NCBI GenBank assembly: GCA_902619855.1
Contig: CACNGE010000008.1
Coordinates: forward strand, 1 to 51,647
Origin: an uncultured Bacteroidota bacterium
GTDB taxonomy: Bacteria > Bacteroidota > Bacteroidia > Flavobacteriales > Flavobacteriaceae
Length of the DNA: 51,647 nucleotides
Reading direction: 5' to 3'
In this document: positions 17,908-26,711 of the stretch, piece by piece
Numbering within the stretch: position 1 is the first letter of the stretch
Layout: every line of letters starts with the position of its first letter
Translations under genes and position numbers: made by a program
Notes under the pieces: generated by a model
Databases searched by the model: none
Seen by the model: only the letters and a program-made list of their open reading frames with translations
Told to the model about the DNA's origin: nothing

Positions 17908-19200
17908 CTATACTTGTTGTGAGATGTCCCAGTTCTCAATTTTGTTTTTTAAGTCTTTGATAAATAGACCGCCCATGGCTCCATTAACTATGCGATGATC
18001 ATAACTGTGAGAGAGAATCATTTTTCGACGAATGCCAATGAAGTCTCCTTTGTCTGTTTCGACCACAGCTGGTACTTTTCGAATAGCTCCCAAGGCAAGG
18101 ATTCCAACTTGTGGCTGATTGATAATAGGCGTTCCCATCAAGCTATCAAACATGCCTACGTTGGTCACTGTGTATGTTCCATCAGTAATATCATCAGGAG
18201 AGAGGGTTCCTGTTCTGGCACGTTTGGCTAAGTCATTTACTCTTTTGGTGAATCCAACCAAACTCAATTGATCTGCATTTTTTATAACTGGAACAATAAG
18301 ATTTCCACCGGCGAGCGCAGTTGCCATACCCAAGTTGATTTCCCTTTTTTGAATAATTTTATTTCCACTCAAAGACGAATTTAGCACAGGAAAATCACGA
18401 AGCAATTGAGCAGTAAGCATCATGAAAATCGGCGTAAATGTGATTTTTTCCCCTTCTCTTTGGAGAAAAGATTGCTTGATGCCCTCACGCCAATCCCACA
18501 AATCAGTAACATCAACTTCGATAAAAGATTGTACATGCGCAGACGTTTGTATGCTTTTGTGCATATGCTCGGCAATCAGTTGCTCCATTCGAGACATTTT
18601 TCTCACTTCACCTTTTTCATTGTTGCTTGAGATTGTCGTCTTAGTAAGAGGTGGGGTTGGCGATTGCTTGGGTTGCGATTGACGAGACTTGAGGTGGTTG
18701 AGTATATCCTTTTTGGTTACTCGACCATTTTTCCCAGTGCCCTTTATTTGATATAACTCGGCAACTGAAATCCCTTCTTCTTTAGCGATGCTTTTGACCA
18801 GTGGAGAAAAGTAAATATCCCCAGTTTGTGACTGTTCGACTGATGGGGGTGGGGCTAGGATTTCTTTTGCTTTGCTTTCTAAAAAATCTTCTTTAACCTC
18901 TACATCTTTTACAACCTCAGTTGAGGCTTTATCTTGTCCTAATTCTTCTGGAACATCTTCATCTGTTTCGATAATTGCCAATGGCTCTCCAACACGAACA
19001 ACTTGGTTTTCTTCAACAAGTTTTTGGAGAAGTTTACCAGAGATTTCAGAAGGGACTTCAGAGTCAACTTTATCTGTAGCAATTTCTACAACAGCATCAT
19101 CTGCTGCGATGACATCACCTTCGTTTTTGAGCCATTGGGTAATTGTTGCCTCATCGACACTTTCTCCCATTGCAGGTAGTAACAATTTGTACTCAGCCAT
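17908..19200 (-). CDS. 2-oxoacid dehydrogenase E2 (dihydrolipoyllysine-residue acyltransferase)
   Basis: This E2 component of 430 residues carries one lipoyl domain (lipoyl Lys44 in ATDKVDSEVPSE), an acidic linker, a peripheral-subunit-binding domain (about residues 130-168, YFSPLVKSIAKEEG...GRVTKKDIL) and the catalytic core ending in SHSYDHRIVNGAMG, with the active-site His and Asp. The lipoyl motif DKVDSEV and the catalytic region resemble the branched-chain 2-oxoacid type (BkdB) more than E. coli-type OGDH or PDH. No E1 or E3 gene is beside it, so its complex is uncertain. A TAATTTTG element lies 4 nt before the ATG. Confidence 0.9.
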   Translation of the reverse strand: MAEYKLLLPAMGESVDEATITQWLKNEGDVIAADDAVVEIATDKVDSEVPSEISGKLLQKLVEENQVVRVGEPLAIIETDEDVPEELGQDKASTEVVKDVEVKEDFLESKAKEILAPPPSVEQSQTGDIYFSPLVKSIAKEEGISVAELYQIKGTGKNGRVTKKDILNHLKSRQSQPKQSPTPPLTKTTISSNNEKGEVRKMSRMEQLIAEHMHKSIQTSAHVQSFIEVDVTDLWDWREGIKQSFLQREGEKITFTPIFMMLTAQLLRDFPVLNSSLSGNKIIQKREINLGMATALAGGNLIVPVIKNADQLSLVGFTKRVNDLAKRARTGTLSPDDITDGTYTVTNVGMFDSLMGTPIINQPQVGILALGAIRKVPAVVETDKGDFIGIRRKMILSHSYDHRIVNGAMGGLFIKDLKNKIENWDISQQV

Positions 19201-19204
19201 GCTG

Positions 19205-19212
19205 CAAAATTA
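19205..19212 (-). promoter_or_regulatory. -7 element TAATTTTG abutting the E2 start codon
   Basis: TAATTTTG is a perfect TAnnTTTG match on the minus strand, with 4 nt to the ATG at 19200. No -33 TTTG is found at the expected distance. Confidence 0.45.
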
Positions 19213-19217
19213 CGAAT

Positions 19218-20423
19218 TTAAACAATGCTTGTTTTCGATTTCTTTTTAGTATTTGGAATGACTGCTCCACTCCCTCTTGACAACACATCACTGCTGCCAA
19301 TAATTCGCTTGTTATCAACTGAAATAAACTTATAAACAAAGCGTGTTTGATGAACCTGCATAAAGTTGATTACCTCACTCCATTGCATGGTGCGCATGTC
19401 AAATATAATTCCCATCAATTTTTTGGGCTTAACTTGAAGGACCTCTAGAAAATTTTTACAGTATTTGATGCCAGGAAACATATTCTTTTTTACATTTTTG
19501 AAGAGCTTGGGATTTTTGGATACCAATGTCCAATCATTTACAAGAATAGGTGAGGTTTTATCTCGTCTAGATGACACAACCCTCTTAAACTTACTAAACA
19601 AATAAGACCCTGTGATAAATATCGAATTTAAAAGCCAATTGTGAGAGAAGTTTTTGTTGTAGTAATATGACATCGCATTGAAAAATCGCTTTTCATAGGC
19701 TTTGTTTTTTGGGGTACTCTCTCCCTTAAAATGAATCACTTTGGATTGAGAAAAATAAAAGTTGGTGTATCCTAACTTCAAACTTCGATGTGAGATGTCA
19801 ATATCTTCACCATACATGAAGAAGTTTTCATCGAACCCCTCAAGCTGATCATACAAACGCTTGCGCATAAACATAAATGCCCCTGCAAGCACATCGGTCT
19901 TTCCATTTTGATTTTGAGGAAGGTTTAAATTGTAATACTGCCCAAAAAACCAAGTAGACAACCTGAAAAGCCCCAATGATTTGAATACTGCCACCTTTAT
20001 TGTTGGCAACCCTCGTTTGGACTCCAACAAAAATTGTCCTGTTCCATCAATCATTTGAGGACCTGAAATTCCAATTGTAGGGTTTGCCTCATGGAGTTGT
20101 ATAAATTTCTCAAAGGCTTTTTGAGAAACAATGGTATCTGGATTTAGGAAACATACATAGCGACCTTTGGCAAGTTTTGCAGCTTTGTTGTTTGCCTTTC
20201 CAAATCCCAGATTATCAACGTTGGAAATCACACGTGTAAAAGGGAATTTTTTTCGCATCATTTCAACGCTGTTGTCAGCAGATGCATTGTCGATAACGAT
20301 GATCTCAGCATTGATGTTATTAATAGAAGCATAAACACTTTCCAAACACAGATGTAAAAAGTGCTCTACATTGTAACTTACAATGATGACTGAAAGGTCG
20401 ATTGATTTAGATTGTTCCATCAA
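19218..20423 (-). CDS. glycosyltransferase family 2 with C-terminal extension
   Basis: The N-terminal 240 residues are a GT2 domain: [54 protein letters not shown] (DxD-type), [13 protein letters not shown] and [16 protein letters not shown]. It belongs to the rhamnosyltransferase-like group making surface glycans. Residues about 315-401 form an extra alpha/beta tail ([36 protein letters not shown]) of unknown role. No transmembrane segment is obvious. The gene starts within the last codons of recR (17-nt overlap), so the two are translationally linked. Sugar and acceptor are unknown. Confidence 0.9.
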   Translation of the reverse strand: MMEQSKSIDLSVIIVSYNVEHFLHLCLESVYASINNINAEIIVIDNASADNSVEMMRKKFPFTRVISNVDNLGFGKANNKAAKLAKGRYVCFLNPDTIVSQKAFEKFIQLHEANPTIGISGPQMIDGTGQFLLESKRGLPTIKVAVFKSLGLFRLSTWFFGQYYNLNLPQNQNGKTDVLAGAFMFMRKRLYDQLEGFDENFFMYGEDIDISHRSLKLGYTNFYFSQSKVIHFKGESTPKNKAYEKRFFNAMSYYYNKNFSHNWLLNSIFITGSYLFSKFKRVVSSRRDKTSPILVNDWTLVSKNPKLFKNVKKNMFPGIKYCKNFLEVLQVKPKKLMGIIFDMRTMQWSEVINFMQVHQTRFVYKFISVDNKRIIGSSDVLSRGSGAVIPNTKKKSKTSIV

Positions 20424-21018
20424 ATGGGATTCTTTTTACGATACTTCTTCCTAATGATACTTCATCTGTATATTCCAACTCATCACCTACAGAAACGCCT
20501 CTTGCAAGTACAGTTATTTCAACATCATATGAGCTGATCTGCTTGTAAATATAATAGTTGGTGGTGTCACCTTCAACTGTACTACTCAACGCCAAAATGA
20601 CCTCCTTAATTGTACCTTCTTTCACCTTTTTGACCAGGCTATCGATTCTCAATTCTTGAGGGCCAATTCCATCAAGTGGTGAAATTTTACCCCCCAACAC
20701 ATGGTAGAGGCCAGTAAATTGAGCTGTACTTTCGATCGCAATCACATCACGAATATCTTCGACAACACAAACCAATTGGCGATCTCTTTTGGGATTCGCG
20801 CATAGACTACAAGTTGGCTGATCCGAAACATTAAAACATGATTGACAGTATTGGATTTCTGTTCTCAAAAGTCGAATTGCTTCTGACAAATCCAAGCTAA
20901 TTGATTCAGGCTGACGAAGTAAATGCAAAACGAGTCGCATTGCGGTACGTCTTCCAATCCCAGGTAGCTGTGAAATTTCATCAACAGCTTGCTGCAATAA
21001 CTTTGATGCATATTCCAT
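20407..21018 (-). CDS. recR: recombination mediator protein RecR
   Basis: RecR works with RecO and RecF to load RecA on gapped DNA. The 203-residue protein has the helix-hairpin-helix [20 protein letters not shown], a C4 zinc motif ([17 protein letters not shown]), and a Toprim domain ([15 protein letters not shown]) followed by [16 protein letters not shown]. The ATG at 21018 is chosen because it gives the standard MEYASKLL start and lies 5 nt after a promoter -7 element. The next upstream ATG (21036) would be inside that promoter. The 3' end overlaps the glycosyltransferase gene. Confidence 0.95.
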   Translation of the reverse strand: MEYASKLLQQAVDEISQLPGIGRRTAMRLVLHLLRQPESISLDLSEAIRLLRTEIQYCQSCFNVSDQPTCSLCANPKRDRQLVCVVEDIRDVIAIESTAQFTGLYHVLGGKISPLDGIGPQELRIDSLVKKVKEGTIKEVILALSSTVEGDTTNYYIYKQISSYDVEITVLARGVSVGDELEYTDEVSLGRSIVKRIPFDGTI

Positions 21019-21023
21019 CGCGG

Positions 21024-21054
21024 CAAAGGTAAACATTTGAAAGTATGAGGCAAT
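21024..21054 (-). promoter_or_regulatory. promoter of recR
   Basis: On the minus strand ATTG (21054-21051), 19 nt, then TACCTTTG (21031-21024). Initiation about 6 nt further falls on the ATG at 21018, predicting a leaderless recR mRNA. It overlaps the opposite-strand symporter promoter. Confidence 0.65.
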
Positions 21055-21067
21055 CCAAGTATCTTTG
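21036..21067 (+). promoter_or_regulatory. promoter of the sodium:solute symporter gene
   Basis: TTTG (21036-21039), exactly 20 nt, then TATCTTTG (21060-21067), a full consensus match. Only 4 nt separate the -7 element from the ATG at 21072, predicting a leaderless transcript. Confidence 0.8.
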
Positions 21068-21071
21068 AAAA

Positions 21072-22520
21072 ATGTGCAGTTATCTTCTTTTATCCATTCT
21101 TACAGGATATTTCATCGTGTTAATGGTCATTGCTCGTTTGACGAAAGGCAAAGAAGACAACCAAACGTTTTTTATCGCAAATCGATCTGCTCCATGGTAT
21201 CTAGTGGCTTTTGGAATGATTGGTGCTTCCCTTTCTGGTGTTTCCTTTATCTCTGTTCCTGGATGGGTTGAAGACACAGAGTTTAGTTATTTCCAAATGG
21301 TCTTGGGCTATATCGTTGGGTACTTTGTCATTGGCACTGTCCTTTTGCCTATTTATTATAAATACAAACTCACTTCCATCTACACCTATCTATCTACACG
21401 ATTTGGCGCAAAGACCTACAAAACCGGGGCATCCTTTTTTGTTTTATCACGAATTGTTGGTGCTAGCTTTCGTCTGTATCTAGTTGCAAGTGTACTCCAG
21501 TGGGTTATTTTCGAACAAATGGGGATTCCTTTTTGGTGTACTGTCATTGTAACCATATCCCTGATTTGGCTTTATACACACAAGTCTGGCATCAAAACAA
21601 TTATTTGGACAGATGTATTGCAAACACTTTTTATGTTGATTGCACTATGCCTTGCATTATACTACATTACAGCTTCTCTAGAAATTGAGCATCTGTTTGG
21701 ATGGCTTGGTCAACAAGACAATACACAAATATTTTTCTTCGATGATTATAAAAGTCCTTATTTCTTTTGGAAACAATTTTTGTCTGGTGCATTAATTGCC
21801 ATTGTTATGACAGGTCTTGATCAGGACATGATGCAAAAGAATCTTGCGTGTAGAAGTCTGTCTGATGCGCAAAAAAATATGTTTTGGTTTACCATCATAT
21901 TGACAATCGTGAATCTTGTATTTCTGATATTGGGGACTTTACTCACTGCCTATGCATTGACAAATGGGATTGATGCACAAGGAGACAGACTCTTTCCTGT
22001 CGTCGCCACCCAATCCGAGCTCGGTCTTGGGCTATCAATTGTTTTTCTTCTTGGGCTCATTGCAGCTGCTTATAGCAGTGCTGACAGTGCCTTGACATCC
22101 CTCACAACAAGTGTAAGCATCGATTTACTCGAAATCGAAAAAAGACTTCAACTAGATCATCAAGAATACACACGCAAACGAGTTCATCTACTCGTATCAC
22201 TATTGTTGATTCTTGTAATTCTCGCATTTAATTATTTGATAACTGATAAAAGCGTGATTGCAAAATTATTTGAGTTCGCAGGCTACACCTATGGGCCCCT
22301 ACTTGGGTTATATGCTTTAGGAGTGTTGACAAAGGTTCAAGTGCGCGATCGATGGGTGCCATGGGTCGCTGTTTGCACGCCTATCATAGGATATCTAATC
22401 AGTCAATGGACTTTAACAAACCATGATTTTGACTTTGGATTCTTCATACTAGCCCTTAATGGGGCATTGTGCTTTTTGGGTTTGCTATTAATTCGCAGCA
22501 ATCTGGCTACACCCACTTAA
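21072..22520 (+). CDS. sodium:solute symporter (SSS family)
   Basis: This 482-residue multi-span inner-membrane protein of the SSS family couples solute uptake to sodium. The family core is visible: [29 protein letters not shown] after TM1, then [34 protein letters not shown] and [23 protein letters not shown]. About 13 hydrophobic segments are evident. The substrate (sugar, sialic acid, amino acid and so on) cannot be read from the sequence. The first membrane segment begins right at the ATG, so no shorter start is plausible although the promoter abuts it. It ends convergently with the fabH-like gene, overlapping by 14 nt. Confidence 0.92.
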   Translation: MCSYLLLSILTGYFIVLMVIARLTKGKEDNQTFFIANRSAPWYLVAFGMIGASLSGVSFISVPGWVEDTEFSYFQMVLGYIVGYFVIGTVLLPIYYKYKLTSIYTYLSTRFGAKTYKTGASFFVLSRIVGASFRLYLVASVLQWVIFEQMGIPFWCTVIVTISLIWLYTHKSGIKTIIWTDVLQTLFMLIALCLALYYITASLEIEHLFGWLGQQDNTQIFFFDDYKSPYFFWKQFLSGALIAIVMTGLDQDMMQKNLACRSLSDAQKNMFWFTIILTIVNLVFLILGTLLTAYALTNGIDAQGDRLFPVVATQSELGLGLSIVFLLGLIAAAYSSADSALTSLTTSVSIDLLEIEKRLQLDHQEYTRKRVHLLVSLLLILVILAFNYLITDKSVIAKLFEFAGYTYGPLLGLYALGVLTKVQVRDRWVPWVAVCTPIIGYLISQWTLTNHDFDFGFFILALNGALCFLGLLLIRSNLATPT

Positions 22521-23526
22521 TGAGTGAGCTACCCCATGTAAACCCACTTCCAAAAGCAGCAAGCATTACATGATCACCTGAGTTGATTTTCCCTTCTTCC
22601 CACGCCTCACAAAGTGCAATCGGTATCGAGGCAGCAGTCGTATTACCATAGCGCATGATGTTATTGTAAACTTGATCGTCTTGTAAGCCAAACTTCTTTT
22701 GCACAAACTGGGCAATTCTCAAATTGGCTTGATGAGGGATAAGCATATCGATATCACTTGGCTCCAGATTGTTTTTTGCAAGTGCTTCACCAATCACTTC
22801 CGAAAACCTTACAACAGCATTTTTAAAAACCAATTGCCCATTCATATATGGGTGATAATCAGGATCATTTGGATCATAATTTTCAAACACTTCATGCACC
22901 CATTTTTTGGTGCTTGGACCAATTAAAGAAAGTTCCTTGGCATGCTTACCCTCAGAGTGAAGATGCGTGGAGAGTACCCCCTCCTCTGGGTTTTCATGAC
23001 GGCTGACAACAGCTGCACCAGCACCATCGCCAAAAATAACAGAAACTGTACGTCCACGAGTGGTAAGGTCCAGACCTCCCGAGTGATGCTCAGATCCAAT
23101 GACTAAGACATTTTTATAAGTTCCCGTACGTATATATTGATCTGCAACAGAGAGGGCATAAATAAATCCAGAACATTGATTTCGGACATCAAGTGCAGGA
23201 CAAGTACCAATTCCCATTATGTCTTGCACCAAAACTCCAGAGCCAGGAAAATAATAATCAGGACTCAAGGTAGCAAAGACAATCAAGTCGATGTAATCTT
23301 TGCTAATTCCAGCACGATCGATTGCCTGTTGGGCAGCCATAACACCCATGGATGCTGTTCCTTCAGCAGAATCTTTTGCAATAAATCGGCGTTCTTCAAT
23401 ACCAGTTCGTTCTGCAATCCAGTCATGACTCGTGTCCATCATCGTCGATAGATCATCATTTGTAACTTTATTTTCAGGCAAGTATTTACCAAGACCTATA
23501 ATTTTTGAGCTATAGTGTTTTAACAT
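22507..23526 (-). CDS. 3-oxoacyl-ACP synthase III (FabH-like)
   Basis: This 339-residue thiolase-fold condensing enzyme starts fatty-acid or related chains by condensing acyl-CoA with malonyl-ACP. The Cys-His-Asn triad is present: Cys118 in DVRNQCSGFIYAL, His in LIPHQANLRI and Asn in RYGNTTAAS. It is slightly longer than E. coli FabH, with an insertion around residues 215-230 (YDPNDPDYHPYMNG). It may be a paralogue rather than the main FabH. No other fab genes are adjacent. A probable short RNA or attenuator unit lies upstream, and the start is 35 nt after its hairpin. Confidence 0.92.
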   Translation of the reverse strand: MLKHYSSKIIGLGKYLPENKVTNDDLSTMMDTSHDWIAERTGIEERRFIAKDSAEGTASMGVMAAQQAIDRAGISKDYIDLIVFATLSPDYYFPGSGVLVQDIMGIGTCPALDVRNQCSGFIYALSVADQYIRTGTYKNVLVIGSEHHSGGLDLTTRGRTVSVIFGDGAGAAVVSRHENPEEGVLSTHLHSEGKHAKELSLIGPSTKKWVHEVFENYDPNDPDYHPYMNGQLVFKNAVVRFSEVIGEALAKNNLEPSDIDMLIPHQANLRIAQFVQKKFGLQDDQVYNNIMRYGNTTAASIPIALCEAWEEGKINSGDHVMLAAFGSGFTWGSSLIKWV

Positions 23527-23554
23527 GTGATAAATTTAGTCAATTATTGTACTA

Positions 23555-23689
23555 AAAGTAAAAGGTGTGCAATAGCACACCTTAAACAACTTAACCAAAA
23601 AAACAAACAAACCAAGAATTTGTCGAAAAGAAGCTATCTAATTTTCATAGCAATAATTCCCAATTAAGAGTAGTATAGCATACTTTTCT
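23555..23689 (-). ncRNA. candidate small RNA or transcription attenuator upstream of the fabH-like gene
   Basis: A complete minus-strand promoter (TTTG-20-TATATTTG) is followed after about 110 nt by a perfect 9-bp hairpin and a T-rich tail, defining a transcript of about 135 nt. Inside are two short hairpins: AGTAT-AGC-ATACT at 23672-23684 near the 5' end, and GCTAT...ATAGC at 23633-23651. The latter encloses a four-codon frame (ATG AAA ATT AGA TAG) starting at 23648. No longer open frame is present. It may be a stand-alone small RNA or a terminated leader of the downstream gene. I do not recognise it as a known family. Confidence 0.5.
23562..23583 (-). terminator. intrinsic terminator of the small transcription unit
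   Basis: AAGGTGTGC and GCACACCTT form a perfect 9-bp stem with a 4-nt loop. On the minus strand it is followed by TTTTACTTTT. It lies 36 nt upstream of the fabH-like start codon. Confidence 0.65.
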
Positions 23690-23693
23690 TTTA

Positions 23694-23725
23694 CAAATAT
23701 ATATTGTGTTTAACTTTTTTGCAAA
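23694..23725 (-). promoter_or_regulatory. promoter of the small transcription unit upstream of the fabH-like gene
   Basis: On the minus strand TTTG (23725-23722), 20 nt, TATATTTG (23701-23694): a full consensus match. The expected start is near 23688. Confidence 0.75.
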
Positions 23726-23813
23726 TTAATTAAACAAAAAATACTAGAGTGTCATCTTGTCAGAGAGCAAACAATGGTATTTTTTTTGCTAATACACATG
23801 TAAATTTTAAAAA

Positions 23814-25691
23814 ATGAGTACAGGAAAAATTAATGTTGCAGTTGAAAATATCTTTCCACTAATCAAAAAATTTCTATACAGCGATCATGAAATCTTTTTG
23901 AGAGAGTTGGTTTCAAATGCAACAGACGCGACACTAAAACTAAAGCATCTTACCCAAATCGGAGAAGCGAAGGTTGAGTATGGCAACCCACTGATTGAAG
24001 TCAAGGTTGACAAAAAAGGAAAAAAACTCCACATTATTGATCAGGGCGTTGGGATGACATCTGATGAAGTCAATAAATATATCAATGAAGTTGCCTTTTC
24101 TGGTGCTGAAGAGTTTTTGGAGCAGTACAAGGACAGTGCGAAAGACAGTGGCATTATCGGACACTTTGGTCTTGGTTTTTACTCGGCTTTTATGGTTGCC
24201 AAAAAAGTTGAGATCATCACAAAGTCATACAAAGATGAGCCAGCAGCGCATTGGACTTGTGATGGGTCTCCAGAATTCACCTTGAAAAAACATGATAAAA
24301 AAGAAAGAGGTACAGAAATCATTTTGCACATCGACAAAGATTCGAAAGAGTTTTTGGAAGAGACTCAGATTCGTTCTTTACTCACTAAATACAACAAGTT
24401 TATGCCCATTCCTATCAAGATGGGCACAAAAGAAATTACGAAGACTGAGGGGGATGGTGATGATGCCAAAGAAGTGAAAGAAGTTGTTGATGATATCATC
24501 AATAACCCCTCACCTGCTTGGATTCAAAAACCAACAGATCTTAAGGATGAAGATTACAATCATTTTTATCGAGAGCTATATCCGACACAATTTGAAGAAC
24601 CTTTATTTCAAATACATCTCAATGTTGACTACCCTTTTCACCTCACCGGAATTCTCTATTTCCCAAAAATCTCTAACGATTTAAATCTGCAAAAGGATCG
24701 TATTCAACTCTATCAGAATCAAGTGTTTGTCACTGATAATGTAGAAGGGATTGTGCCAGAATTTTTGACCATGCTTCGTGGTGTTATCGACTCTCCAGAC
24801 ATTCCTTTAAACGTGTCTAGAAGTTATTTGCAAGCAGATGGAAATGTCAAAAAAATTAGCAATTATATCACTCGAAAAGTAGCAGACAAGCTCAAATCAC
24901 TCTTCAAAAAAGAAAGAGAGGCTTTCCAAGAAAAATGGAATGATATAAAAGTTGTGATAGAGTACGGCATGCTTTCAGAAGACAAGTTCTTTGAAAAGGC
25001 AAAGGATTTTGCACTGTTTCCAACCACAACAGGCGACTATTTCACTTTTGAAGAGTTAAAAGAGCATACAAAAGATGCGCAAACCGATAAAGACGGAAAG
25101 CTTGTGCAACTTTACGCATCCAATGTAGATGAGCAACATGCATATATCGATGCTGCAAAAGCAAAAAGATACACTGTCTTATTGCTTGATTCGCCAATTG
25201 TGAGTCATCTTCTTCAAAAATTAGAAACAAATGAAGAAAATATCACCTTTACAAGGGTGGATGCAGATCAAATCGATAAGCTTATCGTAAAAGAAGATGC
25301 AACGCCATCAAAATTGAGTGAAGAAAGTCAAGATCAACTCAAAACACTTGTTGAGGGTATCGTGCCTAAAGCAACCTATACTGTACAACTCGAACCGATG
25401 GACAGTAAAGCCTTGCCGTTTTTGATTACGCAACCAGAGTTTATGCGAAGAATGAAAGAGATGCAGCAGACAGGCGGTGGCGGCATGTTTGGTGGAAATA
25501 TGCCAGAAATGTACAACCTGATTGTAAACATGAACCATCCATTAGTCAGTCAGATTTTAGAAACAAAAACGAAAAAGAAACAAGAACGATTGATCAAACA
25601 GTCTGTCGATCTTGCACGACTAAGCCAAAACCTTTTGAAAGGAGAAGAGCTTACTTCATTTATCAATCGAAGTTTTGACATGATCAAATAA
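23814..25691 (+). CDS. htpG: molecular chaperone HtpG (Hsp90)
   Basis: HtpG is the cytosolic Hsp90 homologue. The GHKL ATP-binding motifs are visible: LRELVSNATDATLKL, DQGVGMTSDEV, GHFGLGFYSAFMVAKKV and GTEIILHI. The middle domain (about residues 230-430, with DLPLNVSRSYLQ-type sequence seen here as DIPLNVSRSYLQ) and a C-terminal dimerisation domain follow. The 625-residue length is normal. No classical heat-shock operator (CIRCE) is seen upstream. The 88 nt before the start hold only AT-rich sequence without a convincing promoter. It ends in a strong intrinsic terminator. Confidence 0.97.
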   Translation: MSTGKINVAVENIFPLIKKFLYSDHEIFLRELVSNATDATLKLKHLTQIGEAKVEYGNPLIEVKVDKKGKKLHIIDQGVGMTSDEVNKYINEVAFSGAEEFLEQYKDSAKDSGIIGHFGLGFYSAFMVAKKVEIITKSYKDEPAAHWTCDGSPEFTLKKHDKKERGTEIILHIDKDSKEFLEETQIRSLLTKYNKFMPIPIKMGTKEITKTEGDGDDAKEVKEVVDDIINNPSPAWIQKPTDLKDEDYNHFYRELYPTQFEEPLFQIHLNVDYPFHLTGILYFPKISNDLNLQKDRIQLYQNQVFVTDNVEGIVPEFLTMLRGVIDSPDIPLNVSRSYLQADGNVKKISNYITRKVADKLKSLFKKEREAFQEKWNDIKVVIEYGMLSEDKFFEKAKDFALFPTTTGDYFTFEELKEHTKDAQTDKDGKLVQLYASNVDEQHAYIDAAKAKRYTVLLLDSPIVSHLLQKLETNEENITFTRVDADQIDKLIVKEDATPSKLSEESQDQLKTLVEGIVPKATYTVQLEPMDSKALPFLITQPEFMRRMKEMQQTGGGGMFGGNMPEMYNLIVNMNHPLVSQILETKTKKKQERLIKQSVDLARLSQNLLKGEELTSFINRSFDMIK

Positions 25692-25712
25692 TAATCTATC
25701 TAAACTCCAACC

Positions 25713-25752
25713 AATCCCTTAACTTTTTTATTCAGTTAAGGGATTTTTTTTA
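25713..25752 (+). terminator. intrinsic terminator of htpG
   Basis: AATCCCTTAACT (25713-25724) and AGTTAAGGGATT (25734-25745) form a perfect 12-bp stem, followed by a T run, 22 nt after the htpG stop codon. Confidence 0.92.
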
Positions 25753-25783
25753 ACTTAGGTTGCTTCAATCTAGATCTTTAACT

Positions 25784-26077
25784 ATGTTCATTTTCACAGG
25801 CATCATTTCTTTTTTAAAAGACAAATCCTACAGAAATTCATTATTTACAACGAATTTTTTTATTGTTCTTGGCACAATCGTTTATCACTATATTGAGGGC
25901 TGGTCATGGCTAGATACTCTTTATTTTTCATTGATTACACTGACCACGATTGGCTATGGTGATTTTTCGCCACAAACAGATTTTGGGAAAATTTTTACCC
26001 TACTCTATATTGTTATTGGAGTCGCTTTGATATTAGGGTTTTTTAATTCCTTGATGCTACATTTCAATAAGAAATAA
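25784..26077 (+). CDS. small two-TM potassium channel family protein
   Basis: This 97-residue inner-membrane protein has two membrane helices flanking a pore loop with the K+ selectivity filter TIGYGDFSP (about residue 63). This is the minimal Ion_trans_2 architecture, and a tetramer would be needed to form a channel. No RCK or other cytosolic regulatory domain is attached, which is unusual compared with the 250-residue or longer bacterial Kch types but is known in small flavobacterial proteins. An earlier non-ATG start at 25760 is possible but the ATG at 25784 is preferred. It lies between the htpG terminator and alkB. Confidence 0.85.
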   Translation: MFIFTGIISFLKDKSYRNSLFTTNFFIVLGTIVYHYIEGWSWLDTLYFSLITLTTIGYGDFSPQTDFGKIFTLLYIVIGVALILGFFNSLMLHFNKK

Positions 26078-26090
26078 ACTACATCCAACA

Positions 26091-26696
26091 GTGAATATCA
26101 TCCAGCATACTGATTTAAAACAACTCCCCAATGCAGAGATTAGCTATGTGCCTGATTTTTTGAGTAAGCCTGTAGCCGATGCCTTTTTTGAAAACCTATA
26201 TCACAACATCCCATGGCAGCAGGATCCCATTACTGTTTTTGGAAAGACCTATCCCCAGCCACGACTGACATCACTTCATGCGAACACCTCTGATTCATAC
26301 ACCTACTCGGGGGTAACAATGACGCCAAAGCCGATGACAGAAACACTAAAACAGATCGAGAAAAGAATACAAAAATACTCCGATGCTTCATTTACCTCAG
26401 TCCTACTAAACTTGTATCGCGATGGAAAAGATAGCAATGGTTGGCATGCCGACGATGAGCCAGAGCTAGGGGTCAATCCAATCATTGCATCAGTGAGTTT
26501 GGGAGCTCCCCGGTTTTTTCACCTTCGGCACAATCACGATCGTGAAAAACGTTATAAAATATTACTTGAGCATGGCAGCTTGTTGCTCATGGGTGGTGAG
26601 ACACAACACTTTTGGAAACACCAAGTTGCCAAGACAGCAAAAAAAATAAATCCACGTATAAATTTGACCTTTAGAAAAATCAATCATTCAAACTAA
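26091..26696 (+). CDS. alkB: AlkB-like 2-oxoglutarate-dependent DNA repair dioxygenase
   Basis: This 201-residue Fe(II)/2-oxoglutarate oxygenase of the AlkB family reverses alkyl lesions on DNA or RNA bases. The metal ligands are readable as HxD in WHADDE and the distal His in TQHFWKHQV. The 2-oxoglutarate-binding Arg is in RINLTFR, and LLNLYRDGKDSNGWH is the usual preceding strand. It resembles the ALKBH2/3-like short bacterial group. The start is GTG at 26091, 13 nt after the channel gene. Confidence 0.93.
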   Translation: MNIIQHTDLKQLPNAEISYVPDFLSKPVADAFFENLYHNIPWQQDPITVFGKTYPQPRLTSLHANTSDSYTYSGVTMTPKPMTETLKQIEKRIQKYSDASFTSVLLNLYRDGKDSNGWHADDEPELGVNPIIASVSLGAPRFFHLRHNHDREKRYKILLEHGSLLLMGGETQHFWKHQVAKTAKKINPRINLTFRKINHSN

Positions 26697-26711
26697 TTAC
26701 TCATATTTGCA

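Noticed and set aside
23726-23813. CIRCE or other heat-shock operator before htpG
   Set aside because: No inverted repeat or known operator pattern could be read in the 88 nt.
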